A stretch of DNA of 5,278 bases from positions 4,558 to 9,835 of the forward strand of contig JAAXIW010000077.1 in the NCBI GenBank assembly GCA_012270135.1. The letters are read 5' to 3'. Position 1 is the first letter of the stretch. The number at the start of each line of letters is the position of its first letter. Position numbers and translations under genes: made by a program. Below are positions 1 to 5,278 of the stretch, in pieces. This DNA is from Brevundimonas sp. Its GTDB lineage: Bacteria; Pseudomonadota; Alphaproteobacteria; Caulobacterales; Caulobacteraceae. The notes beneath the pieces are model-generated. The model was not told the DNA's origin. It searched no databases and was given only the letters and a program-made list of their open reading frames with translations.

Positions 1-890
1 TTGTCGGCCTCGGCCTGACGGCCCTTGCCGCGGCGGCCCTCGCCGGCTGCGGAGAGCCGGAGACTAAGGTCACGCCGCCGGCCGAGCCCACGACGCCGAT
101 CGAGGCGGCGGCCCCCGTCTCCGCCACCTACGTCTGCGACAGCGGCCTGACCGTGGCGGTGGCCTACCCCGATCCGCAGTCGGCCCAGGTGACCTATCGG
201 GACCGGACTTACGTCCTGCGCCTCGCCCCGGCCGCCTCGGGCGCCCGCTATGTCAACGCCGAGGTCGAATGGCGAACGGTGACGCGGGACGGGGAGGAAG
301 CCGCCACGCTCAGCCGCCTTGCGGCCGCCGATGACGCCGGCGCCGTCGTCCTCGAACGCTGCCGCCGCCCCGGCGTCACAGCCCTGCCGGTCACGCCCGA
401 GCCGGCGGTCGAGCCCACGCCGGCCGGCGCCATCCAGGCCTCCGCGCCCTGCAAGGGCCCGCAATTGAAACTCAGCCGGGTCGGCGGGGACGCCGGCGCG
501 GGCAATCGCACCTCCATCTTCGCCGTCCAGAACGTCGGCGCCCGGCCCTGCAGCCTGACCGGCTATCCGACGATCACCCTCGAGGATCAGCAGGGCGACG
601 CCCTCGCCGCCGTCCGCTCCGACCGGACCCCGGGCAGCTATTTCCGCGCGGGCCAGACGCCGGGACCCGTCGAGCTCGCGCCCCAGGGACAGGGCTTCTT
701 CGATATCGCGTGGAACGTCGTCCCGAATGAGGGGGCGGGCCAGACGGCCTGCCCCTCGGCCGCCCGCATCCGGATGACGGCGCCGGGCGACACCTCGCCG
801 GTGACCCTCGCCCAGGCCTTCACCCCTTGCGGCGGCCGCATCCGTGTCAGCCCCTTCCGGACCGTGGCCGAGCCCGAGCCGGCGGCCTGA
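1..890 (+). CDS. Secreted lipoprotein with MliC-like and DUF4232-like domains (5' end outside window)
   Basis: The reading frame is open from base 3, so the start codon lies upstream; 295 residues are visible before the TGA at 888-890. The visible part begins with the end of a signal peptide, VGLGLTALAAAALAGC, whose LAGC lipobox puts the lipidated Cys at 48-50. The mature protein would be about 280 residues, anchored in the cell envelope and facing the periplasm. A Pro/Ala-rich linker is followed by an MliC-like domain (about 129-365): YVCDSG at its start, the family hallmark ASGARY, then WRTVTRDGEEA, and a closing Cys (360-362). MliC proteins inhibit C-type lysozymes. After a second Pro-rich linker comes a DUF4232-like domain (about 445-870) with four Cys, the PCSLTGYP motif and an ending near TPCGGRIRVSP; its function is unknown. 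A GTG at 153 is not the start, because it lies inside the MliC domain. Domain calls are from motif memory; a lysozyme inhibitor role is inference. Confidence 0.8.
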   Translation, partial: VGLGLTALAAAALAGCGEPETKVTPPAEPTTPIEAAAPVSATYVCDSGLTVAVAYPDPQSAQVTYRDRTYVLRLAPAASGARYVNAEVEWRTVTRDGEEAATLSRLAAADDAGAVVLERCRRPGVTALPVTPEPAVEPTPAGAIQASAPCKGPQLKLSRVGGDAGAGNRTSIFAVQNVGARPCSLTGYPTITLEDQQGDALAAVRSDRTPGSYFRAGQTPGPVELAPQGQGFFDIAWNVVPNEGAGQTACPSAARIRMTAPGDTSPVTLAQAFTPCGGRIRVSPFRTVAEPEPAA

Positions 891-929
891 CGTCCCAGGG
901 GCTTCAAACCGCGTTCAAAACGGCGTAGC

Positions 930-933
930 GGAG
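930..933 (+). promoter_or_regulatory. Ribosome binding site of kbl
   Basis: GGAG ends five bases before the ATG at 939. This supports that start, which also matches the usual N-terminus length of Kbl. The site lies in a 48-base gap after the lipoprotein gene. Confidence 0.6.
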
Positions 934-938
934 CGCCC

Positions 939-2129
939 ATGACAGCGACCTTCTACGACCGCGTCTCTGCGGAACTCGCCGATATCGACGCCCAGGGGCT
1001 GACCAAGCCCGAACGCGTGATCGCGTCCCGTCAGGGCCCGGTGATCAAGGTCGGCGGCCGCGATGTCCTCAACTTCTGCGCCAACAACTATCTCGGCCTC
1101 GCCGGCGACCAGCGGGTGCCCCGGGCGGGCGTCGAGGCCCAGGAACGGTGGGGCGCCGGCACGGCCTCGGTGCGCTTCATCTGCGGCACGCTGGAGATCC
1201 ACAAGGAACTGGAGCGCTCGATCGCCGACTACCTCGGCTTCGAGGACACGATCCTGTTCGCCGCCGCCTTCGACGCCAACGGCGGCATCTTCGAGCCCCT
1301 GTTCGGAGCCGAGGACGCCATCGTCTCCGACAGCCTCAACCACGCCTCGATCATCGACGGCGTCCGCCTGTGCAAGGCCAAACGCTACCGCTTCGCCACC
1401 TCGGACATGGATGACCTCGAGGCCCAACTGAAACAGGCCCGGGCCGACGGCGCGCGCGAGATCATCATCGCCACCGACGGCGCCTTCTCGATGGACGGCT
1501 ATATCGCCAGGCTGAAAGACATCCGGGCGTTGGCCGACAAGTATTCGGCCCTGATCATGGTGGATGACTGCCACGCCACCGGATTCCTTGGACCCAAAGG
1601 TCGCGGCTCCTACGCCCACCACGGCGTCGAGGTCGACTTCGTGACCGGCACCTTCGGCAAGGCGCTGGGCGGCGCTATGGGCGGCTTCATCTGCGCGAAG
1701 ACCGACGTCGTCGCCCTGCTCAAGCAGCGGGCCCGACCGTATCTGTTCTCCAACGCCCTCAGCCCGGCCGTTTGCGGCTCGTCGCTCGAGGCCATCCGCA
1801 TCGCCGGCGGCGACGAGGGCGACGCCCTGCGCAAGCAACTGTTCGCCAACGCCGCCCGCTACCGCGCCGCCATGGCCGAGGCCGGCTTCACCCTGCTGCC
1901 CGGCGAGCACCCGATCATCCCGGTCATGCTGGGAGATGCGAAGCTGGCCCAGGACATGGCCGCCCGCATGCTCGAGCTCGGCGTCTACGTCATCGGCTTC
2001 AGCTTCCCGGTGGTGCCCCGCGGCCAGGCCCGCATCCGCACCCAGATGTCGGCGGCGCACACCTTCGAACAGATCGATCAGACGGTCGCGGCGTTCACGA
2101 CGGCCGGGAAAGAGTTGGGAGTTATCTGA
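939..2129 (+). CDS. kbl: Glycine C-acetyltransferase (2-amino-3-ketobutyrate CoA ligase)
   Basis: This PLP enzyme of the alpha-oxoamine synthase family (fold type I) converts 2-amino-3-ketobutyrate plus CoA to glycine and acetyl-CoA, the second step of threonine degradation, in the cytosol. At 396 residues it matches the family length (E. coli Kbl has 398) and aligns with it nearly end to end. Visible signatures are NNYLGLA (49-55), ASVRFICGT (76-84), SLNHASIIDGVRLCKAKRY with the PLP-stacking His135, VDDCHATGF with Asp209 and His212, the Schiff-base lysine Lys241 in GTFGKALGG, RPYLFSN (266-272), and RIRTQMSAAH (365-374), whose Arg binds the substrate carboxylate. The segment GDQRVPRAGVEAQERW (56-71) is unlike E. 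coli but of equal length. The stop overlaps the start of tdh by one base, so the two are almost certainly co-translated. Confidence 0.97.
   Translation: MTATFYDRVSAELADIDAQGLTKPERVIASRQGPVIKVGGRDVLNFCANNYLGLAGDQRVPRAGVEAQERWGAGTASVRFICGTLEIHKELERSIADYLGFEDTILFAAAFDANGGIFEPLFGAEDAIVSDSLNHASIIDGVRLCKAKRYRFATSDMDDLEAQLKQARADGAREIIIATDGAFSMDGYIARLKDIRALADKYSALIMVDDCHATGFLGPKGRGSYAHHGVEVDFVTGTFGKALGGAMGGFICAKTDVVALLKQRARPYLFSNALSPAVCGSSLEAIRIAGGDEGDALRKQLFANAARYRAAMAEAGFTLLPGEHPIIPVMLGDAKLAQDMAARMLELGVYVIGFSFPVVPRGQARIRTQMSAAHTFEQIDQTVAAFTTAGKELGVI
2117..2121 (+). promoter_or_regulatory. Ribosome binding site that fixes the tdh start
   Basis: GGGAG lies within the last codons of kbl, seven bases before the ATG at 2129. 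A second in-frame ATG at 2141 would correspond to the E. coli Tdh start (MKAL), but it would be 19 bases from this site. The upstream ATG is therefore preferred, giving a short MADT extension. Confidence 0.6.
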
Positions 2130-3181
2130 TGGCGGACACCATGAAGGCCCTGGCCAAGACCAAACCTCAGGTCGGGCTCGAATTGATCGACGCCCCCATC
2201 CCGGTCGCCGGCGACGAGGACGTGCTGATCAAGGTGCACCGCACCGCCGTCTGCGGCACCGACATCCATATCTGGAACTGGGACGAGTGGAGCCGGAAGA
2301 ACGTCCCGGTGCCCATGATCACCGGACACGAGTTCTCGGGCGAGATCGTCGCCATCGGCAAGGACGTCGACCGCCGCCTCAAGGTCGGCCAGCGCGTCTC
2401 CGCCGAAGGCCATGTCATCGACCTGAACTCGGAAGCCGCCCGGGCCGGCCATTTCCACCTCGATCCCGACACCCGCGGCATCGGCGTGAACCGTCAGGGC
2501 GCCTTCGCCGAATACGTCGTGGCCCCGGCCTTCAACGTGATCGAACTGCCCGACGACGTCCCCTACGAGATCGGCGCCATCCTCGATCCGTTCGGCAACG
2601 CCGTGCACACGGCGCAGCAGTTCGACCTGCTCGGCGAGGACGTTCTGGTCACCGGCGCCGGCCCGATCGGCATGATGGCGGCCGCCGTCGCCCGCCACGC
2701 CGGCGCGCGCACCGTGGTCCTGACCGACATCAACGACTTCCGCCTCGAGCTGGCGCAGAAGGTCGCGCCCGGCGTGCGTACCGTGAACACCACCAAGGAA
2801 GACCTGCACGACGTCATTCACGAGCTCGGCATGAAGGTCGGCTTCGACGTGGCGCTTGAGATGTCGGGCTCGCCGATCGCCTTCAAACAGTGCGTCGACA
2901 CCCTGATCATGGGTGGCGGCATGGCCATGCTCGGCATTCCGTCGAAGCCGATGGAGACCGACTGGGGCGCCATCATCCTCAAGGCCCTGACCATCAAGGG
3001 CGTCTACGGCCGCGAGATGTTCACTACCTGGCGCAAGATGCTGGGCTTGCTCAAGGCCGGCCTCGACCTGACCCCGCTGATCACCCACCAGATGAGCTAC
3101 GACCGCTTCGAGGAGGGTTTCGAGGCCATGCGCTCCGGCCAGTCCGGCAAGGTCGTGCTCGACTGGGACAAGGCGGCCTAG
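2129..3181 (+). CDS. tdh: L-threonine 3-dehydrogenase, lacking the structural zinc cysteines
   Basis: This zinc-dependent medium-chain dehydrogenase oxidises L-threonine to 2-amino-3-ketobutyrate with NAD+, supplying the substrate of the adjacent Kbl. It has 350 residues (E. coli Tdh 341) and aligns along its whole length. The catalytic zinc ligands are present: Cys42 in AVCGTDIH, and His67 and Glu68 in GHEF. NWDEW (50-54), His95 in EGH, GVNRQGAFAEY (119-129), DPFGNAVHTA (153-162), the nucleotide-binding GAGPIG (176-181) and YGREMF are all typical. The odd feature is the structural zinc lobe: where E. coli has Cys93, 96, 99 and 107, this protein has Asp98, Ser101, Ala104 and Asp112, with no gap, so that zinc cannot be bound in the usual way. 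The start overlaps the kbl stop (TGATG). The kbl-tdh order is the same as in E. coli. I expect an active enzyme, since all catalytic parts are kept. Confidence 0.96.
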   Translation: MADTMKALAKTKPQVGLELIDAPIPVAGDEDVLIKVHRTAVCGTDIHIWNWDEWSRKNVPVPMITGHEFSGEIVAIGKDVDRRLKVGQRVSAEGHVIDLNSEAARAGHFHLDPDTRGIGVNRQGAFAEYVVAPAFNVIELPDDVPYEIGAILDPFGNAVHTAQQFDLLGEDVLVTGAGPIGMMAAAVARHAGARTVVLTDINDFRLELAQKVAPGVRTVNTTKEDLHDVIHELGMKVGFDVALEMSGSPIAFKQCVDTLIMGGGMAMLGIPSKPMETDWGAIILKALTIKGVYGREMFTTWRKMLGLLKAGLDLTPLITHQMSYDRFEEGFEAMRSGQSGKVVLDWDKAA

Positions 3182-3195
3182 GGGCGGACCAGGCC

Positions 3196-3648
3196 ATGGC
3201 GGTCGGCCCGGTCGTGGCCTTTCTGGAAGGCGAGGGGCCCGACGCGCGCGGTCGCACCCTGTTCGACGTGCTCGGCTTCGACGACGCCGCGCTGGAGCGG
3301 ACCCACGATTTCATCCAGTGGCTGTTTCCCCTGCCGGAGCCGTCCGGCGCCGTGCCCGACGCGCCGGTTCTGTCCGCGGACGACAGGCAGGCGATCCACG
3401 ATTCGATCATGGCCCAGTGCGCCATGGCGGCGGCGACCGACCGGATGGAGCGGTTCTATCGCTCGACCCACGGCTGGTTGCGGCCCGACGACCACAACCA
3501 CCTGCGCATCACCCGCATCATCCGCTCGCTGCGGCTGCTGCGCGGCGACGCCGAGGCCGACGCCTTCCGCGCCGCCGTCCTGTCGATCGTCGAGGCGACG
3601 GGCGCTCCGGTGAGCGCCCGCAGCCGGGGCTACTGGCAGACCGCCTGA
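3196..3648 (+). CDS. OGFr_N-domain protein of unknown function
   Basis: This 150-residue soluble protein matches the conserved region of opioid growth factor receptor (Pfam OGFr_N type), which also occurs as short stand-alone bacterial proteins. The signature THDFIQWLFPLPEPS (36-50) is followed by a variable stretch with PVLSADD (57-63), then DRMERFYRS (82-90), then HNHLRITRIIRSLRLL (100-115) and a closing GYW (145-147). These are the landmarks of the family in the right order. There is no signal peptide or membrane segment, so it should be cytosolic. The bacterial role is unknown to me and the eukaryotic receptor name should not be carried over. The ATG is 14 bases after the tdh stop, with GGGGCGG eight bases ahead as a modest ribosome site, so it is probably transcribed with kbl-tdh. 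Its TGA directly abuts the stop of the convergent gene. Confidence 0.85.
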   Translation: MAVGPVVAFLEGEGPDARGRTLFDVLGFDDAALERTHDFIQWLFPLPEPSGAVPDAPVLSADDRQAIHDSIMAQCAMAAATDRMERFYRSTHGWLRPDDHNHLRITRIIRSLRLLRGDAEADAFRAAVLSIVEATGAPVSARSRGYWQTA

Positions 3649-3656
3649 TCAGGCGG
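3641..3656. terminator. Perfect palindrome over two convergent stop codons, possible two-way terminator
   Basis: CCGCCTGATCAGGCGG reads the same on both strands. As RNA it can form a six-pair stem (CCGCCT with AGGCGG) around a GATC loop. The TGA of the OGFr-like gene (3646-3648) and the TGA of the membrane protein gene (3649-3651 on the other strand) both lie inside it. No T-run follows on either side, so it is not a classical intrinsic terminator. A role in limiting read-through between convergent genes is inference. Confidence 0.35.
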
Positions 3657-4038
3657 CGGCCGGTTCCTTCTTCATCGTCGCCATGAAGACGATGATCACG
3701 AACAGCAGCATCGAGCCGACCAGCATGATCTCCGAGGCGATCATCAGCGGCACGACGAACGGCTTCTGCAGCAGCATCAGGGCCAGCGACGGCATCAGGA
3801 TCAGGAAGCCGAGCACCGACAGGCCGAAATGGGCCATCGGCAACCAGCCCCGGCCCGCCGCCGGGAAGGCCCGGTAGAACAGGCCGAACAGCATCATCGA
3901 GGCGAAGCCCAGCAGGTTGATATGGGCGTGGACCGGCCGCAGCACGAAGTCCTCATTGGCGCCCATCCAGACGCCCAGCGACATCCCCACCAGGGCCGAG
4001 AGCACGCCGAGGCGCAGGAAATTATTGGAAACAGACAT
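3649..4038 (-). CDS. Small four-helix membrane protein with HAHxN motif, heme-copper oxidase subunit I-like
   Basis: This is a 129-residue hydrophobic protein with four likely membrane helices: about 7-26, 35-57, 67-90 and 94-121, ending in MKKEPAAA. The second helix opens with RPVHAHINLLGF (His37, His39), and a further His70 starts helix three. The His-x-His-x-x-LLG pattern recalls subunit I-type heme proteins (cytochrome oxidase, NO reductase, NnrS), and similar short proteins are often labelled cytochrome oxidase-like. It is far too short to be an oxidase, so the name is only a similarity; heme or metal binding is possible but not shown. The ATG at 4038 is chosen because GGAGGG lies seven bases before it; a TTG at 4056 would add six residues but would swallow that site. 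The gene is convergent with the OGFr-like gene, stop to stop with no gap. Confidence 0.8.
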   Translation of the reverse strand: MSVSNNFLRLGVLSALVGMSLGVWMGANEDFVLRPVHAHINLLGFASMMLFGLFYRAFPAAGRGWLPMAHFGLSVLGFLILMPSLALMLLQKPFVVPLMIASEIMLVGSMLLFVIIVFMATMKKEPAAA

Positions 4039-4045
4039 GATGGAT

Positions 4046-4051
4046 CCCTCC
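4046..4051 (-). promoter_or_regulatory. Strong ribosome binding site of the membrane protein gene
   Basis: GGAGGG on the minus strand lies seven bases before the ATG at 4038. This is the best Shine-Dalgarno match in the window. It decides the start against the in-frame TTG at 4056. Confidence 0.7.
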
Positions 4052-4064
4052 GACAAACGGCGCC

Positions 4065-4093
4065 CGTAGAGCGTCGTTCTCCCAACGGATCAA
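4065..4093 (-). promoter_or_regulatory. Weak candidate promoter of the membrane protein gene
   Basis: On the minus strand TTGATC (4088-4093) is followed after 17 bases by TCTACG (4065-4070). The first is a fair -35 match and the second a poor -10 match. The gene needs either its own promoter in the 97-base gap after the topoisomerase gene or read-through from it. A GANTC methylation-type site (4103-4107) lies just upstream. Evidence is thin. Confidence 0.2.
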
Positions 4094-4111
4094 GTTACAT
4101 CCGATTCAGTT

Positions 4112-4128
4112 TCCGGGCGCAATCCGGA
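4112..4128 (-). terminator. Weak hairpin after the topoisomerase gene
   Basis: TCCGG (4112-4116) and CCGGA (4124-4128) can pair as a five-base stem with a seven-base loop, beginning seven bases after the topoisomerase stop on the minus strand. There is no T-run after it, so termination here is only a possibility. Confidence 0.22.
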
Positions 4129-4135
4129 CGTTTCG

Positions 4136-5140
4136 TCAGCCCGCCAGCGCCTTGGCCAGAGCGCGCTCGAAGCCCGCCGCTTCCGGCCCCGGCAAGGTCT
4201 CCCCCAGCCGGCCGTCCTGATAGAGTTCGAACACCTTCGGATGGACGTAGGACGACCGGCACACCGTCGGCGTATTGCCCAGCAGGCCCGCCACCGCCTT
4301 GACGCAGACCGTGATCCGCCGCTTCGCCTCGGTCGGCGACGAGGGCGGCTCCTGCTCGCGCAGCGCCCGCGCCGCCGACACCGTCCCGGCCCAGGTGCGG
4401 AAGTCCTTGGCCGAGAATTGCTCGCCCATGGCCTCGCGGATGTAGGCGTTCACATCGTCCGAGGTGACGGGGCACAGGTCGCCGTCGGCGTCCCGGTATT
4501 TGAACAACTGCTGGCCCGGCAGTTCCCGCAGCTTGCGCACCACCGTGGCCAGCCGGCGGTCGCGCACCCGGACCTCATGCTCGATCCCGCTCTTGCCCTT
4601 GAAGGCGAAGGTCAGGGCCGTCCCGTCGACCTCCAGATGCCGCTTGTGCAGGGTGGTCAGGCCATAGGACCGGTTCTGCTTCGCATACTGCGCATTGCCG
4701 ACCCGGATCAGGGTGATCTCCAGCAGCCGCACGGCGGTGGCCAGCACCTTCTCGCGGCTCGGCCCCCGGCGGGCGAGATCCGCCTCCACCCGCCGCCGCA
4801 GCTTCGGCAGGGCCCGCGCGAACTCGGACAGCCGCTCGAACTTGGTCTCGGCGGCGTGGGCGCTCCAGTCGGGATGGTAGCGGTACTGCTTGCGCCCCTT
4901 GGCGTCCCGCCCCACCGCCTGGATGTGGCCGGAGGCGCGCGGGCAGATCCACACATCGGTCCAGGCCGGCGGAATGGCCAGGGCGCGGATCCGGGCCAGC
5001 ACCCTCTCGTCGATGATCCGCCGTCCCTTCGGGTCGTGATAGACGAAGCCCTTGCCGGAGGCGGTGCGCTTCAGGCCCGGCTGCTCGTCGCTGCACCAGC
5101 TCAGGCCTTGGGGAATGTCGGCGGGATCGGCGAGCGTCAC
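4136..5140 (-). CDS. Type IB DNA topoisomerase (poxvirus-like bacterial family)
   Basis: This enzyme relaxes supercoiled DNA by nicking one strand through a 3'-phosphotyrosyl link, without ATP. With the GTG start at 5140 it has 334 residues, close to the Deinococcus enzyme (346). The N-terminal part has GLSWCSDEQPG, KGFVY, IPPAWTDVWICP and HIQAVGRDAKGRKQYRYH. The catalytic domain shows the full set of active residues: Arg146 (IRVGN), Lys183 (FKGKSG), Arg248 (KDFRTWAGT), Asn289 (LGNTP) where vaccinia has His, and the nucleophile Tyr298 (CRSSYVHP). Asn at that site is also found in the Deinococcus enzyme. The start is uncertain: the frame stays open to the window edge, with a TTG at 5218 that would give 360 residues. 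GTG 5140 is preferred because GAGG stands seven bases ahead of it and because codons further upstream include CGA, CCA, GCA and GTA, which are unlike the rest of the gene. Confidence 0.93.
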   Translation of the reverse strand: MTLADPADIPQGLSWCSDEQPGLKRTASGKGFVYHDPKGRRIIDERVLARIRALAIPPAWTDVWICPRASGHIQAVGRDAKGRKQYRYHPDWSAHAAETKFERLSEFARALPKLRRRVEADLARRGPSREKVLATAVRLLEITLIRVGNAQYAKQNRSYGLTTLHKRHLEVDGTALTFAFKGKSGIEHEVRVRDRRLATVVRKLRELPGQQLFKYRDADGDLCPVTSDDVNAYIREAMGEQFSAKDFRTWAGTVSAARALREQEPPSSPTEAKRRITVCVKAVAGLLGNTPTVCRSSYVHPKVFELYQDGRLGETLPGPEAAGFERALAKALAG

Positions 5141-5193
5141 GCCCGCGCCTCGCGCTGGCAGGGGCCGCTGCGGGCGGCGGGCGGGTCGATCAT
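5137..5193 (-). CDS. Possible 18-codon leader ORF coupled to the topoisomerase, or its frameshifted N-terminus
   Basis: On the minus strand, ATG at 5193 opens an 18-residue frame, MIDPPAARSGPCQREARA. Its TGA (5137-5139) overlaps the topoisomerase GTG start as GTGA. A GGAG (5201-5204) lies seven bases before the ATG. Every codon in this short frame ends in G or C, which is the style of the real genes here, whereas the topoisomerase frame over the same bases has several A/T-ending codons. It could be a small translated leader that couples ribosomes into the topoisomerase, or the true N-terminus separated from it by a one-base shift. The length is too short for certainty. Confidence 0.3.
   Translation of the reverse strand: MIDPPAARSGPCQREARA
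5148..5151 (-). promoter_or_regulatory. Ribosome binding site supporting the topoisomerase GTG start
   Basis: GAGG on the minus strand ends seven bases before the GTG at 5140. The alternative TTG at 5218 has no such purine-rich site ahead of it. Confidence 0.45.
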
Positions 5194-5278
5194 CGGCGGT
5201 CTCCGTCGGCTTGCGCAAACGACGGGGCGGGCCGGCGGTTACTGCGGCCTTGCCGACGCCGGCCGCACGGGCGAACAG

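Noticed and set aside
153..155. GTG as start of the first gene
   Set aside because: The frame is open back to the window edge with a signal peptide and lipobox upstream, and the GTG would cut into the MliC domain.
1104..1158. Locally divergent Kbl segment, suspected compensated frameshift
   Set aside because: Its length equals that of E. coli Kbl with no gap, codon style is unchanged, and the motifs on both sides are intact; it is ordinary variation.
915..2060. Long 381-residue antisense frame opposite kbl
   Set aside because: It mirrors kbl almost exactly, has low-complexity Gly/Ala/Val/Asp-rich composition and no recognisable motif; such shadows are expected in GC-rich genes.
2078..3088. 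336-residue antisense frame opposite tdh
   Set aside because: Same reason: tdh is unmistakable on the other strand and this frame shows no family features.
1772..3181. A 469-residue frame that would add about 119 residues to the front of tdh
   Set aside because: The added part is Arg/His/Pro-rich shadow translation of the kbl 3' end; the real tdh start at 2129 has a ribosome site and matches the family length.
4054..4056. TTG at 4056 as start of the membrane protein
   Set aside because: The GGAGGG ribosome site lies between it and the ATG at 4038, so the ATG is the natural start.
4088..4093. TTGAT half-site resembling an FNR box ahead of the oxidase-like membrane protein
   Set aside because: The second half (ATCAA four bases on) is absent; only a half-site is seen.

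Overview
The window is GC-rich DNA with near-uniform G/C third codon positions. It carries five recognisable protein genes and one possible leader ORF. The gene content, codon use and scarcity of GANTC sites fit an alphaproteobacterium, most likely Caulobacterales (Brevundimonas, Caulobacter or Phenylobacterium type). That placement is an inference from style, not proof. I see no tRNA, rRNA, CRISPR array, transposase, phage gene or attachment site.

Left part (1-890, plus strand): the 3' part of a secreted lipoprotein gene whose start lies before the window. After a lipobox Cys it joins an MliC-like (C-type lysozyme inhibitor) domain to a DUF4232-like domain. Middle (939-3181, plus): the threonine degradation pair kbl and tdh, overlapping by one base. 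Tdh oxidises L-threonine to 2-amino-3-ketobutyrate with NAD+, and Kbl cleaves this with CoA to glycine and acetyl-CoA. All four cysteines of the structural zinc lobe of Tdh are replaced while the catalytic zinc residues are kept. A gene for an OGFr_N-type protein of unknown bacterial function follows 14 bases later (3196-3648) and is probably in the same transcript.

Right part (minus strand): the OGFr-like gene meets a convergent small four-helix membrane protein gene (3649-4038) with no base between the stop codons. Both stops lie inside a perfect 16-base palindrome that may act as a two-way terminator. Further right is a poxvirus-like type IB DNA topoisomerase (4136-5140, with possible longer N-termini). 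Its likely GTG start overlaps the stop of an 18-codon ORF that has its own good ribosome binding site. This suggests translational coupling, or alternatively a frameshifted N-terminus.

No obvious new defence or mobile system is present. The points most worth a second look are the cysteine-free zinc lobe of Tdh, the MliC-DUF4232 fusion, the start region of the topoisomerase, and the two little-studied small genes (OGFr-like and HAHxN membrane protein).
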